Assembly (NCBI GenBank): GCA_021904315.1
Contig: CM038911.1
Location: 8,343,390-8,407,389, forward strand
Source: Sphagnum magellanicum
Taxonomy: Eukaryota; Streptophyta; Sphagnopsida; Sphagnales; Sphagnaceae
Direction of reading: 5' to 3'
Length of the DNA stretch: 64,000 nt
Position numbers and translations under genes: made by a program. Shown one piece after another: positions 12,157 through 24,939 of this stretch. Every line of letters starts with the position of its first letter. Positions within the stretch are counted from its first letter, which is position 1. The notes below the pieces were generated by a model, which was not told the origin of the DNA, did not search any database, and saw nothing but the letters and a program-made list of their open reading frames with translations.

Positions 12157-14339
12157 TTTGTTGAATATTCTATGTAAGTAAGAGCTTCAAAATTATTTGA
12201 TCATTGGACAAAAAAATGTTGAAATGGTTAAGATATTATAGTATTGCAAAAAAGAATATCCAAATTCAAAATTAATGCACAAATAAATATACCATTTTTT
12301 TTGTTCTTAAATTTTTTAAATATATACATATGGGTCTGAATTGTTTAATATTCAAATAAATATTGTTTCAATTAATTTACATTAATTATATTCCACAACT
12401 TTCCAATTTTTTTTTAGTAATGTGAAAAAAATGTGGGACCATGCCTTTATATTTGTTTCCTTATTTAAAATCTTGCTCTTTATGGCCAAATTTGACTAAA
12501 TTCCCTTACATGAATTGATACATGGATTTGTTTTTTTAGTAGTGTTGGAAAAAAAAAAATTTACTCAAAAAGTTATGATTAAAATTGTAGATATATGTAA
12601 GATGCGAGGGAAAAACCTTTTCTTAATTGCGATTAGGGTTTGCATTGGAGGTTTTAATTTTAAACCCTAATTCTCAGCTTCAGGGTTTTGTACATAACCT
12701 TCTTTTCCAATGGCATGAAGATTACTACTAGTAGCAAAGGTATTGTCTGAGGTGGAAGTGATAATGTAGTTATGAAAACAAATGATTATCTTTCTTGCTC
12801 TCTATAATTGGTTAATTAGTTCATGTCCAAATTCAAGTATACATTTTTTTTGGGTCATCATGCTTGTTGTTGAATTTCCTACTTGTGCCTTAATCTGGGT
12901 ATATTGTAGGAAAATCTTCCACTTTGGATAAGAAAGGAAACACCCTAGATGGAAACGATCCATCTACAAAGGTAAAGTCCCTTCCACCTTGTGAGTTCAC
13001 TCATATGAAGAATAATAATAAAATGGGGTGTTGAAAGATCTATTAAAAGATGTGTTGAATGTGGCATTATGTGAACACAATTGACAACTATTGTGGGTCT
13101 CTTATCTTGAGGGATATTTGCAATTTGACTTATGTCACAATAGTGCCCAATGGCAATTTGAAGTTGTTTAGGAATCTAAGGTTGTTGTAATCTAAGCTGA
13201 TTAGTTGCTCAAATGAGGCTTGATGAATATAGTGTTGTCATGCACCTTTGGTTGGCACCCCAAAGGAACCACTAACGTAACACCAACCACACCAACATTA
13301 GGGGGAAAATCGGGTGATTATAAATGTAGTGATTTTGACAAGTGAACATCTATTCTTTCCGACCCTATGGATGGCCAAAGTGAAGTTGCGACTCATGTAT
13401 TTGTTGTATATGCATGTGCATGTGTGTTTATATGCCTAGTATACACATGCTTACTATGTGGGAGTTTATAGTCTGAAAATGAGAAAGACATGGTATACAT
13501 GGTTAGTTAGTAGGGCTTAGGGTTTCTATTCTTTGCATTCTATTAAGCTAGATCATGGCAAGTCTTTCACTATTGGGTGCTATGACAATGGCTTTTGTGT
13601 TGTGCAACAGAAAGTGTAGAGGTTTTGTAGGGGTATGGATGGAAGATAGCACCGAGGGAAGAAACTTGAACAAATGAATACCAATTTATATGAGCTTTGT
13701 TCAAGGTATGTAAATCACATCAACCAATTCAGTTATATGATGGTATTTGTTTACAAATTGTAGCCAATTATTACCATCATAACTTTTTTGTGCATGGCTT
13801 GTTTTCCCATATGAATAAAATTGGCTACAAAAGTTGTTATCATGCATCTACTTTGGAATGATAAATTCCTTTTTTATAGCCCACTACTATCACTGCCTAT
13901 CATAAAAGTGTGGAAGGACAAAGATATGGATTCCTTACAAAAATTATGATCTTTTATAGTACCTAGGTCTCATTCCTATACTCCACTTTTCTACTCAAAT
14001 TTCACATAGGTTTATGATGGGCTATGGATAGTGGTACCATGGATGAGCTATGGATGTTAGGTTGTTGTTACATGTGTTGTTGTGGTTGTTTGTGCCAAAT
14101 TGGGAATTTTATAACTTCAAATAAATTGAGAGCCTAAATACCATCACAGATCCCACATCCATTTCTCTCTAACTTTGGTAAGTCATTATTTGGTTTAGGT
14201 GTTTGTTATCTAGATGTTATTACCTTCAATTTGTATGACAATTTGTATGAATAAATATTTAGCACTTGTATGTTTTCAATAATTCTTCTACACAAACCTT
14301 TATTAAATGATGTTCCTATCAATTGTGTATCTTATAAGG

Positions 14340-17300
14340 ATTACAGAACAATGAGTGCAAACAAGCTAAATTCATTATGAGTGCATCCTCCTTTGAATCT
14401 TTAGGGAAGATTATGACTCTAGGATGAAAAAAAGTGGCAAAGAAAAGAAGCCTACGCAATTTCAAAGAGGTTGGCCCAAATGATGTGCAATTGTAACATA
14501 TACCACGAAAGGAGATTGTGGACAAGAAAAGTGGTACAACAACACTTTACTGATTTTGGTTGTGATCCAACCCTACGTTATGTGAAACCTGCTCCAGTAA
14601 ATTCCATCTTTTCTTTTGTAGTGATTTCCTTGTTTGCAACTTAGTATTCAAATGGCTTTGTTTTATATAGCCCAACAACATTAGGTTTTATAATGATAAT
14701 CGTCTACAAATGCTTAGTTGTATGAATGAATGTTCTATTTTGTAAGCCTAGATCGCAGTGATTTTTTTGCATCCATAACATTTCCAATATCCTATTGTAC
14801 ACCCACGTGACTATGCATGATGCTCCAAGTGATTCATCAAAAGAGGATTGGTCTTATGAGGTAAATCTAGATGCTGCAAAGTTAGGGGATGCACACCTTC
14901 GCACACCCAAGAACCACAAGGTTGATTTGAACCATCAAATGGCTACAACTTTCAACCATGCATTTTAGGCCTTTGATGCAACCCAAGAAGAATCCAAGCA
15001 TGCATGTGAAGAAATCAGGCAAGACTATTTCATATTTGATTTGGACATGGATTTTGACCCAAATTATGGTAAGGGTGATGCCCCGATAGAAATAGTACCT
15101 AAACTTAGTATAAAGGATCACATTACCTTAAGTTGGCAACAAAATCTATGATTCCTTTGTATCAAGGATGTGAATTTAATAGGTTGACAAGAACCTTGAT
15201 GATTTTAAATACATGTGCAGCACATAGATGCACTAATGGATTTGTTGATGAATTATTGTCGTTATCACAAAACTCCATCTTGCCAAAACCAAATAATAGA
15301 TGGTCACATTACGAGGTTAAATGTCCAGTACAAAACCTAGGATTAGGGTATGTTACGATCCATTCATGTGAGAATGGTTGTGTTTTATATCACAAGTAAC
15401 ATGTTATAGTATAACAATGTCCAAGTTGTGGCCAACTTCAATATGTTCAAAGATGTGCCGAAGTTCCCAAAAAAGTGGGTAGGCACTTTCCATTCATCCC
15501 TCAGTTGCTACGAATGTTTAGAACTTCTAATATGTCAGGGCTTATTTATGTGGTGGCTTCACAAAAACAAAAATCAATATGGACTAATTTGATGTGCAGT
15601 TGATTCAAAGGTGTGGGTTCACATTGACGCCATTTGGCCAAACTTTGTAGTAAAGCCTTGGAACTTGAGGCCCGATCTTGCTCTAGATAATGTGAACCCA
15701 TTTGGAAACCAATCAACAATATGGTCTACATGGCCGGCGATCATCTTAAACTGTAATCCACCTCCATGGTTAACAACCAAAGAAATCTTTTTAATGCTTG
15801 CCTTGTTGATTCCTGGAAAAGAATATGTGCAAAACTCAAACATTGACATCTACATGGCACTGCTATTGGAGGAGTCGCAAAAGCTCTAGAAAGGGGTGGA
15901 TGTTATGGATGTGATGCAACCCCCAAGAGAGCATGGGTTCATCATCCATGTTGTCCTTATGTGGTCCATCCATGACGTCTGCATATGGTTTACTTTCTAG
16001 ACATGTGACAAAGGGTTATAAAAGGTGTCTTGCTTGTGGCCCCAACACATCAACTCGTCATTCAAGAGACCTTGGGAAGGTTGTATATTGTGCTCATTGT
16101 AGGTGGTTGCGTTTGAATCACCCATATTGATCAAGCAAGCATGATTTTAATGGGAATGTTGAACAAAGGTTGGCCTTGCTAGTTATGTTAGGCTTTGAAC
16201 ATTTGGCAAATGCTGAGTTGTTTGAAAGTTGGAAGTCAATTGATAGTAGGGACGGAGATCCAATTGTAAAAATAGGAGTAAAGCGAAAGAACATCCTTTT
16301 TGAATTGCCATACTAGAAGGTCCATGTGAATCTCTTAACTCTTTGCCATACCATAGATATGTAGAAAGTTTTTATGCTGCTTTTGGAGTCTAACAATTTG
16401 TTTTATATGAACTATCTTAATGTTGCTCAATTTCAATATCACTATTATTTTTTGTGTTGTCCTCAACTTCGATCCTTGTGATTGTTCCCCTAATGTAGCC
16501 TTTTTATTCTGCAAACTAGCCACTAATGGAGACTCATGAAACTAAGTAAGCAACCATAGTATAATCATGCCATAGGATGTGTTAGGGCTCATTTATCAAA
16601 GGTCTATTGGGCATGTGATTTACACTACATATGATCCCTCAATTAATCAACTAGATAGAGTCTGATTGGGGAATTTACAAAATTTGATTCTTAGTAGTTC
16701 GTGGCTTGAATGCCCATTGAATCTTTTTAAGTTTCATGAGATTGTTGTACCCCATTAGTTGATTTGAATGTTTGATTTTTTGACCAATCTATTAAATTCA
16801 AAATTGGGCCTGGGTCTTAATCCCAAGCTCATGGTTGAGAGTGCAAGTTTTAAAAATCTAAATGTTACATGTTAGAGGGTGGTAAAGTTATGTGGATATT
16901 AAGCCTAATACAAAGTGATCTTCTAACATTCAAACTTTTTGTGTGTTTGATAGGACTTGATTATACGACACACATTTGACATGATGCATTGTGAGAAAAA
17001 ATTGGCAATCAATCTAATCAAAATAGTCCTAGGTGAGAAAAAATCAAGAAAAGTCTATTTTGATATTCAAGCACTTGGTGTTCGTGAGTTTTTATGGTGA
17101 AGCTTCACCCATCAGAGAGTGGCAAAGCTATAATTCCACTAACTCCCTAAGTGATGCAGAAGGAGGAATGAATAACCTTCTTGGAAACCATGTCAAGGTT
17201 GAAGCTGCCAACAAGATACACATCTGGATTTTAAAACACATTATCAATGTTAAATTGATGAGTATGAAATCCCATGATCACCACATCTTGTTGCAACAAA

Positions 17301-18410
17301 TTTTGCCATTGTGTATTCAACATAGATTGAATAAAACACCCTGAAAAGCTATAATGTGGATTTTTTAAGTTTTCAAACTAATTTGCACTAAGGTGTATGA
17401 CCCAACCAGATACCAAGATTTTAAGACTGACGCCATAAATTCATTTTGCCCCCTTGAAAAGGTATTTCTTCCAAGTTTTTCTGATTTGATGACACATTTA
17501 GTTGTACATTTAATTGATGAATTGGACGTCTATGGACCAATCCATAGTCGTTGGATGTACTTTATTGAAAGAACAATGAAAGACCTAAAAGGTTATGTCA
17601 GAAACATGTGTGAGCCAAAAGGTTGTATGGTTGAGGGTTATGTATTTGATGAAGCATTGGGTCTTTGCACATAGTACATGCAAACCTTTGATGCCACCAA
17701 GAGGCGTATTTGGGATGATAACGAAAAATGAATGGTTGGTGAAGTTTTTGAAGGTGTGCCTAAATCATGACAGTTAATAGAATAGCTACCGGATGCTCCA
17801 CATATGTACATTTGTGAAAACCATGAGATGTTTCCATGATGACAATAAGTTCCCATTGCCTTGTGTCCCACATCCAGTTCAAGATTGGGGTCTCCCAGTT
17901 TGATCGGTAAGATAATATTTAATTTTGAAAGGTTTTTTGTTTTCCTACTCTCATGTATGCTTTACTATTTGTTATACACATAACTTTGATACCTTGCACT
18001 CGATGCAAATGTCTTGTAGGAAATACAAATTTAAAATAAAATAAAATTGGTGAATAGAATATTCCAACCTTCCCAAAATGGTTGCAAGAGGCCATTGGTG
18101 ACTATAATGTGGAATCTACATATGAAGATATATGGGAACTATGGGATATTTCAACTCCCCCTACTCTCATGGCCAAGTCATGTCAAAGCAAAACAATGTA
18201 TGGGAACCATTTCAAAGTTGGTGCTTGCATTAGCACAAATAGCATGGCAACTTATGATCTTGGCATAATGGACCAATTTGAGCATACCCCACCTACAACT
18301 ATGGAAAACCAAAACCATGGTTCTGAACTAAAAGTCTATGTTGGAGAATGCAGTGAAATTTTAGAACTAGATTATGAGGTAATTAAGGTTAATGTGTTAC
18401 TTTGTTTTGG
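14340..18410 (+). pseudogene. tnp2-type CACTA transposase (Transposase_21, DUF4218, DUF4216), broken
   Basis: A degenerate CACTA transposase. Recognisable segments in order: an N-terminal part (about 14370-15130); the tnp2 core 15133-15399 (FVDELLSLSQNSILP; SCENGCVLYHK); 15420-15500 with CPSCGQ; 15640-15889 with NPFGNQSTIWSTWPA and LLIPGKE; 15990-16128 with HVTKGYKRCLACG and LGKVVYCAHCRWLRLNHPY; 16980-17340 with GMKSHDYH-like MKSHDHHILLQQILPLCI; DUF4218 at 17393-17674 with MTHLVVHLIDELDVYGPIHS and RWMYFIERTMKDLKG; and a DUF4216-like ILELDYEVIKVNVLLC near 18350-18405. Frameshifts and stops separate these segments, so no full protein can be made. The order and motifs are those of known plant tnp2 proteins. 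Confidence 0.85.
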
Positions 18411-18415
18411 GTGCA

Positions 18416-19010
18416 AGCTCAAACTGGAGGCGCTCGTGCAAGTATGCATGAAGGTAATCTTCCATTTTCACAAGCCAAACATCCACAACCTTTCGATCCT
18501 GAGCCCCATCAAAGTTCTCGGGCTTAGCGGGCTTGAACTCCACACCTTTGGATGATCCTCCCTTGAGGGCCACAACCAATTCATTGAAATTGAGCCTATT
18601 CATTTTGAATAGGACCTCCAATTGTTTCGGGGTGAAGAGGACTGTATTTAGTTGCACCTCTTCATTTTCACGGTCCTCATGGCTATCACGGTCTTCCTCA
18701 CTTTCGGAATCCTTTTGTTCTTCCCCCCTTATGGCTTGGGGTGGAACATCTGGGTCTTGGGTGAATTCTTCCACCACGGTCTTTTGGACTACTTTGCAGG
18801 TCTTCTTCGGTGCCATCAAAACTCCCCAATAAGTGGATCGAGCTCTCCCAAAGCTTTGATACCACGTGACGCACTCCCAACTCTTCAAAGGATTCAAATG
18901 TGAGTCCAAGTAAAAGACATCGGAAGAGGGAGGAGTATTTACATGTTTTGATGTTCTTGATGTAGTTTGAAATATTGCATTTGACATGCAAGATGCAATT
19001 ATGGGCAACC
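18416..19010 (-). mobile_element. Captured LTR-retrotransposon fragment (LTR end, PBS, gag start)
   Basis: On the minus strand, a candidate LTR end (…gtgcgtca, at 18867) is followed after 2 nt by TGGTATCAAAGC (18853-18864). This is the initiator-methionine tRNA primer-binding site with one mismatch. A gag-like ORF starting at ATG 18816 follows, with an acidic linker and the segment KPENFDGAQDRKVVDVWLVK. The gag ends abruptly near 18420, where CACTA transposase sequence begins. The outer LTR border is not clear. It is either an insertion truncated on one side or a piece captured by the CACTA element. Confidence 0.7.
18853..18864 (-). other. Retrotransposon primer-binding site (tRNA-iMet type)
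   Basis: TGGTATCAAAGC on the minus strand, one mismatch from the common plant PBS TGGTATCAGAGC, placed between a possible LTR terminus and a gag start codon. Confidence 0.75.
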
Positions 19011-20829
19011 CAATTCATGGAGGAGTTACCTATGAGAAGGTAAGATGCCATGTCTTCACAAATTTGTGTGGCTAGGTTCTATATGGGATGGTTGATTATA
19101 GTTATGGTTAATCAAATTGTTGACCTTGCCATAGCTATAGGGGATGCTACTTGGGTATGAATATAATGTTATTAGTACATTTCTAGTGTGGACTTGTTGC
19201 TTCAGGTTGGATTTGATGTGTGTTGGGCTTGAGTTTTGATGTGCAAATTATACATATATGGATTCATAGGTAGGTCAATGTAATGACTTAATGTTGGTGA
19301 CAATATGCAAGTGTAGGATGTAAAAAGGAAATTGTCCTATCCTTTGCAAAAACAAGGTGTGACCTTTGAAAAGGTAATTGTTGTTAACTTTTGGAAGTTG
19401 GTGTGTTATATTGGATGGCATGCCTTAAATGTGTACTACAAATGTGTTATGACTGATGTAAATGTGCATGTAGAATAAACCCTATCATCCACCCAAACTA
19501 ACATAAGCACATGGTACAACTTCAAGGTTAAATGCAACTTAGGTAATCAACCTTATTGGGTTATGCAACCTTATTGCCCACATCTTGTAATTTCAAGACT
19601 AGGCATTTGTATATGGTAGAACGCTTGTCTTTTGGGCAATGTCAAGTAATTTAATTGATTTAACACCCAATGTATGGTAGTCATTCAATGGCACATATCT
19701 TTTCTAACATATGTGTGCCCAAGTTTTATTGGTGTGTATTATAGTGTAACATGGTTTTGGAAGTTGGCAAATTTGAACACTGGATTGATGATGTTGACTA
19801 ATGGGGTTATCATGTCGGTGCATGACAACAATTTACAAAATTTAGCTAATGATCCTTCTAGAGAATAAGTTGTGACTTTTATGAAGGTACCTAAGTAGTT
19901 GATTTATGCAAGTTCAAGTGTGTTTTTTTAATTTTGGGGTGCAAATGTTAGCTATGGCGCACAATATTTGCATTGATTATGGGCAATGAGATTACAAAGC
20001 CCACCAAATCATTCATGTAAATCAACCAAGACACATGGTGTAACATCAAGGCTTGTTGCGACTCAGGTAATTGGGTCAACACTAGGTATATTATTGTATA
20101 TTGTCATTGTGTTGAATGGGACATGAAATTTGTTCACAATCCTAGAATGATGCATGTGAGTTGCAATGTTTTGGTAATGCATGAAACTAGATCTTGCAAA
20201 ATTATTAGGGTGAAATTTGGGGTTGAATGTTATTCTAACATTGGTTTCTTTTGTAGATTTGTGTTGGCACTAAAGTAATTTTTACAAACCTAATTACAAA
20301 ATAAAAAATTACAACTGTAGTGTTTTCTAAGCTGCCTAGGAGCAAGGTTGGTGGCAGAGAAATCCCACTTGAATTTGTGGCTATTAAAATTTAGAAGGTG
20401 TTTATGCCAGATACAATGGTTTCTAATATGAATTAGCCACATGGGCTAGTAGATCCCCAACATTTGCAATTGAGGTTATCACCTGGGGCTATGAACCCTT
20501 GGTCATCCAAGTTCCTCAAGCTTGTTTGGGATGTTTGTGGCAACCATGTGGTTGTTTTGTAGGTACTCCATGCTTAATGGCACATGGCTAGATTGTTATG
20601 TAGAGTTGAAAGACTTTGAATGTGTAGGCTTTGCATTGGTTGGTGTTTAGTATTAAGAACTAGCTTGCATAAACATGTGCCACATTTTGTTACTACTTTT
20701 TTTTTTACTATAATGAAGTCCTTGTTCATTGTTCAATTAATTTTCATGTTCTATTTTGTAGGCAAAATTGAAAGTTTTCAATGATTTTTTTATGGTATTG
20801 AATAGGAATTAAAGCATGGTACATGGTCT

Positions 20830-21075
20830 GAACCTAAAACAATTTGATTTCAAACCTAAACCACTCCTTGAACAAACCTATCCCAAGCCTAAATTAACAT
20901 ATTTTGAACATGACCCAAACCTAAACTAAACAAAAAAATCCTACTTTGAGCTTGAACCAAACCTAAATCAAACAAAAACGAACCTATTCCAAACCTATCC
21001 CAATCTTAAACCAATCATTATACAAACCTAAACCAAACCTACTTCAACCTTGGTCCAAACCTATTTTGAATCTAC
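20830..21075. repeat. AAACCTAAACC-rich degenerate tract in the CACTA element
   Basis: Many variants of aacctaaacc/aacctatccc at irregular spacing, inside the 3' part of the CACTA element. It is not a perfect telomere repeat (CCTAAA with insertions). No ORF. Confidence 0.7.
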
Positions 21076-21592
21076 ATTATGGTATTTCATCGTATCAATG
21101 ATAAACATGTGGCATTCCACATAGCATGGGACATGTGTAAACTACTTCAGATCCCTAAGCCTAGCTATTGACAAATTACACGTGGTCTACCTAGTGAATG
21201 ACATGTGTCATATTTCAATGCGTTAATAGAAAACATTTGTTGAATGAAATGTGGATGAAACCTCAACAATGAACGAAGCTTCATATCAATAAGATGCGGA
21301 CATGTGGCAACATCTTGCATAAACATGTGGCATGAAACAATTGACTATAATAACAAAAACATTATATTAATATTAATCTAAATATCTTGATCTAATGGGC
21401 AAGGATGAACGATTGGAATAAGGTCACATGGCTTATACGACTACAATCATGGGGGACAAATAGAATATATGACTGAGGACAAAAAAATGATTGGTGGATA
21501 AACAATGTGTCCATATTGACTAAGTAGTCATGTAGTCATCACTAACATATATGACTACAAACCCAATCATGGTTGTAGTTATATATGCCATG

Positions 21593-21605
21593 TTTTCGTG
21601 TAGTG
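21593..21605 (-). repeat. CACTA right terminal inverted repeat
   Basis: TTTTCGTGTAGTG, the inverse of the left terminus with one mismatch, followed by the target-site duplication TTG. The preceding 170 bases hold several ATGACTA/TAGTCAT copies. Confidence 0.9.
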
Positions 21606-22083
21606 TTGGTGTGCTTAATATCCCCAAAATGCATTGGTCAAATAATTTAGGTTGGTTAATGGTTGAATTTATGAATGCTCATGTGACTAATGTAATTTTA
21701 GCCAAGGTTTGCTCCTAACTATGTGGCTTTTACATGTGACAAATCGAGCACCATGCATAGTGGGAATTGGATCTCCATGCATGCATATGTGATGCAACAT
21801 TGGGTGAAAGTTCCCATGCTGAATTATCTTCAAAAGGTTGTTGATGGAGTATCAGTTGACAATTTAACTATTGTTATCATGGAGGCATTGCAAAAGGGAG
21901 GGGGCTTGAGTTATGCTTTTTGAATTCACTAAGCTTATTGATATGATGGAAAAAAAGGGGCTTAAGATGCTAAAAAATGTGAAAACCCAATGGATATCTT
22001 TCTTGGATCATTTTTGGAGAATTCTTTCAAAGTATATGTCACTTCTAGCCAAGATGGACAACTCAAGCAACCAAACTGCCAAG

Positions 22084-23203
22084 GTACCTTTCTTTACTTT
22101 GATTTGATATTCTTAATCTTATTCTACTCAAGAATGTTGGAAATGATCTTGATAATCTTGTTCAACCTAATGTGATTCTATTGTTGTCATCAATTTTGAA
22201 TCAAACTCTTATAGGTATGGTTTTGTAAAGTCTTGTTGTTCTGATTAAGCTAATCAAAATTTCATTACAAATTAAAACTTTTGATATGATATTCCAAGTC
22301 TAATCAATCTATTACCCTAATCAATCTACTAACTTAATTAATTTATTGCCCGTATCATTCTACTACCTTGATCAAATTCTGATGTAATTAATCTACTACC
22401 CCTTTAATCAATGTGATTAATCTTGTTGCTATAATCAATATGGCCTTCATCTTGCAAGGTCTAGTTTTGCAATGTCTTGTTGTTATAATCAAATTGATCA
22501 AATTTTTGTGCAAATTCTTATGGGTTTTGGTTTTACATAATCATGTTGCTCTAATCATATTAATCAAAATTTAATGCCAATTCTTGTAGGGTTTGGTTAT
22601 GTAAAGTCTTATAAGGTTTAGTTTTATAGAGACTTACTATTATAACCAAGTTAATCACAACATGATGTAAATTCTTATGTGACTTACTCTAGTTAATGTG
22701 ATTAATCTTGTAGTTGTAACTAATATCAAATTTATTTTGCAGAGTCTGGTTTAATCATAGAGTCCGACCAATTTGGATATTGATCTTTGATCAATCTGAT
22801 CATATTTTGATGCTTTGATCAATGTGCTCAAATTATGATGTGGTTTCATATCTTACAACTATTCTAATCAATATGAATTAATCTTGCAAGGTTTGGTTTT
22901 GCAGATGTTTAATCAATGGAAATTGATTTTTTTGGTTTTGGTTGATATAATTAAAAAATTGATGTGACTTTTTGCTCTAATCAATGTGGTTATTCTTATT
23001 GTTCTAATCAATATCAATTTGATCTTGGAAGGTTTGGTTTTGCAGAGTTTGACAAATGGATATTGATCCTACTATTATGATCAATTTGATCAATCCACAT
23101 TAATGCTATTGTTGTAATCAATTTAATATGATGTTTCATCTTTAGCTCCTATTAATCAAGTTGTTTATACTAATCATTTTGTTTTAATCTTGCTTGGTTG
23201 CAG
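22084..23203 (+). other. Probable intron of the hAT-like gene, TAATCAA-rich
   Basis: 1120 bp between AAG|gtacct and ttggttgcag|GC. The exons on both sides continue the hAT protein (…NQTAK, then ANMIFLDDPYYM). The stretch is full of variants of ctaatcaat/attaatcttg, a degenerate short repeat, and has no coding content. Confidence 0.6.
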
Positions 23204-24676
23204 GCAAATATGATCTTCCTTGATGATCCCTACTACATGCTAGGCATGTGTTACATCATTCCTTTGCTAGAGAACATTGAATCTCTTGTGCAATTTGCAC
23301 AACAACAAAACATTTTCATTTGTGATTTAGTTGTTGTTGTAACAATTTGCTAATGGTAGTTCTATACCTTGTACAATGATGACTTTGGGTGCTAGCAAGG
23401 TAAAACAAACAAAGATAATATATGCCCATAATCCAATTAAAAAATGGTATATTTTTTGATATGGACACAAGAAAGTAGATTCAAAATATCTTGAAGTAAA
23501 CATATACAACCATAGGTCACAACATTTATTTTATGGGAAGTTAGAATACAAAGTTTAAACAACTTTAGTATCATAAAAATAGGTTGAAAGTACATTTGAA
23601 ATTAATTGGATCAAAATGGTGTTCACAACTACTTCAAATTAAAAATTTGATATATTACAATTATAACATTAATAATTTGATAATACATAAACATTTTTTA
23701 GGGCTCCATTAAGTTGATTTTTTTTAAAAAAAAATTTTCATCTACATGTAGCCCATTTTGTAAGATTAAACATTTTGTGCAAGTAAAAACCTTTTTTTTA
23801 AAAAATTCTATTTTCAAGATGGGGTTTTTCAATATTTTAAATATAAAATGAAAGATTATCATCATGTTAATTATTGGACTGCAAAAAATTTCTTCTTTCA
23901 ATACAATAATTTTTTTTCATGGTTAAATATAATTTTTTTTTACATAAAGCAATGAGCCATTTACTTTACCTTGCTTGCACCCCTCTTCATTTTCTATTAA
24001 TGAGTTTTGGGCATGTAGGGGTTTGTTGGATTGCACCCATGAGCACATCCACTTGAAGTGGGTGGCAAATCTAAATGATTATAGTGAAACATTGGCTTTT
24101 ATTGTGAATGAGAAGATTTGGGCCATGCACATGGATCCAATTTAAAAATAGCGGATAGTTATGACTTAAGATCCTTACTAAACTCTAATTTTCAAGGCGA
24201 AGTCAGAATGTTCAAGTAAGTTGCTAGTTCCTTACTCCTACGTGGTTTGAATGTATAAAAGCTTGATTTGTTATGAATTATGGGGTTTCTTGCACATTTA
24301 GTTTTTAAAAAATTTAGTTCTATTGGTCCATAGGTGTAGTTGCTTAGTTGATTGGTGAACTAGATAACCATTTCTTTCAATGTGCGTTGCTTGATGCCAT
24401 GGGCATCATATATCCATAGTATTGACTACAGCTTGAATGTGAAGCCAATTTTGTGAAACACTTGGACTACTAAAGGTGTGGTATTGCAAACCAAATATTG
24501 TGGGTAGTGGTAAATCAAGATATGTAATTCCTCCTTTGCATAACCATTGGTGGTTGGATGTTGAACAAGGAATGTTCTAGCTCTATATGAAAAGCAATTT
24601 GAAGGCTACCATGAAACCACTATTTGACCTCAATGCACTAAGTTCCATTTGAAGGACCATCAATGCATCTCAGGTT

Positions 24677-24931
24677 TTGACACATTCCTTCCTTGAATAT
24701 CTTAAGTTGGTAGAGATGGCCATTGTTCATGTTCTAGGCAATGTAGAGGATGAACATTGTTTCTCATTTCTAGCATTTCTGAAACACAAGTTGCGAGCTA
24801 CCTTAAACCCACACTTACCTCCAGTGGTTGGCATGCATTGCCAAAAAAATTATACTTTAAAGACTGTTCCATATGCTACTGCATTTGATGCTTGGATTGG
24901 AGTAGCAGATCGCTATGGTGGTATTGTGTAG
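24677..24931 (+). pseudogene. hAT C-terminal dimerisation region remnant
   Basis: 84 codons with FLEYLKLVEMAIVHVLGNVEDEHCFS-type sequence. This is the hydrophobic C-terminal dimerisation block typical of this hAT-like family, followed by a TAG. It is the 3' end of the broken transposase that begins before 11156. Confidence 0.75.
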
Positions 24932-24939
24932 ATGATACT

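Larger units (their letters stand above)
11626..21605 (+). mobile_element. CACTA (En/Spm-type) DNA transposon, about 9.98 kb, nested in hAT
   Basis: The left end reads CACTACACCAAAA and the right end ends TTTTCGTGTAGTG, so the termini are inverted CACTA repeats with one mismatch in the first 13 bases. Both ends are flanked by TTG (11623-11625 and 21606-21608), the 3-bp target duplication expected for CACTA elements. Leaving out the element and one TTG restores the hAT reading frame across the junction. Inside is a tnp2-type transposase with many stops (about 14340-18400), a captured retrotransposon fragment (18416-19010) and an AAACCTAAACC-rich tract (20830-21075). Subterminal regions repeat the motif TAGTCAT/ATGACTA in both orientations. 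Confidence 0.9.
10836..24931 (+). mobile_element. Decayed hAT-type transposase gene, split by a CACTA insertion
   Basis: Pieces of one hAT-like transposase run along the + strand. They are: a Val/Ala/Pro-rich N-terminal part (10836-11100); a BED-like zinc-finger block (11156-11420) with KLHMVKCKVCNK and, after a 1-nt frameshift near 11342, WDTLMRHEGRRKAE; a block up to the insertion at 11625; its continuation from 21609 with NIPKMHWSNNLGW; FTCDKSSTMHSGNW at 21725-21900; FTKLIDMMEKKGLKMLKNVK at 21919-22083; YYMLGMCYIIPLLENIESL at 23204-23345; HLKWVANLNDY at about 24050; and the C-terminal dimerisation region with FLEYLKLVEMAIVHVLGNVE (24677-24931). Stop codons, frameshifts and an internal deletion of roughly 70-80 codons near 21905-21920 show it is dead. 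Two AT-rich blocks interrupt it. 22084-23203 has clean AAG|gtacct and ttgcag borders, so the source gene probably had introns. Terminal repeats of the hAT element were not found. Confidence 0.75.

Noticed and set aside
14590..14620. Second CACTA-type terminus (ttttcttttgtagtg) pairing with 12003
   Set aside because: Similarity is limited to a few bases, no matching target duplication, and the flanks do not support an element.
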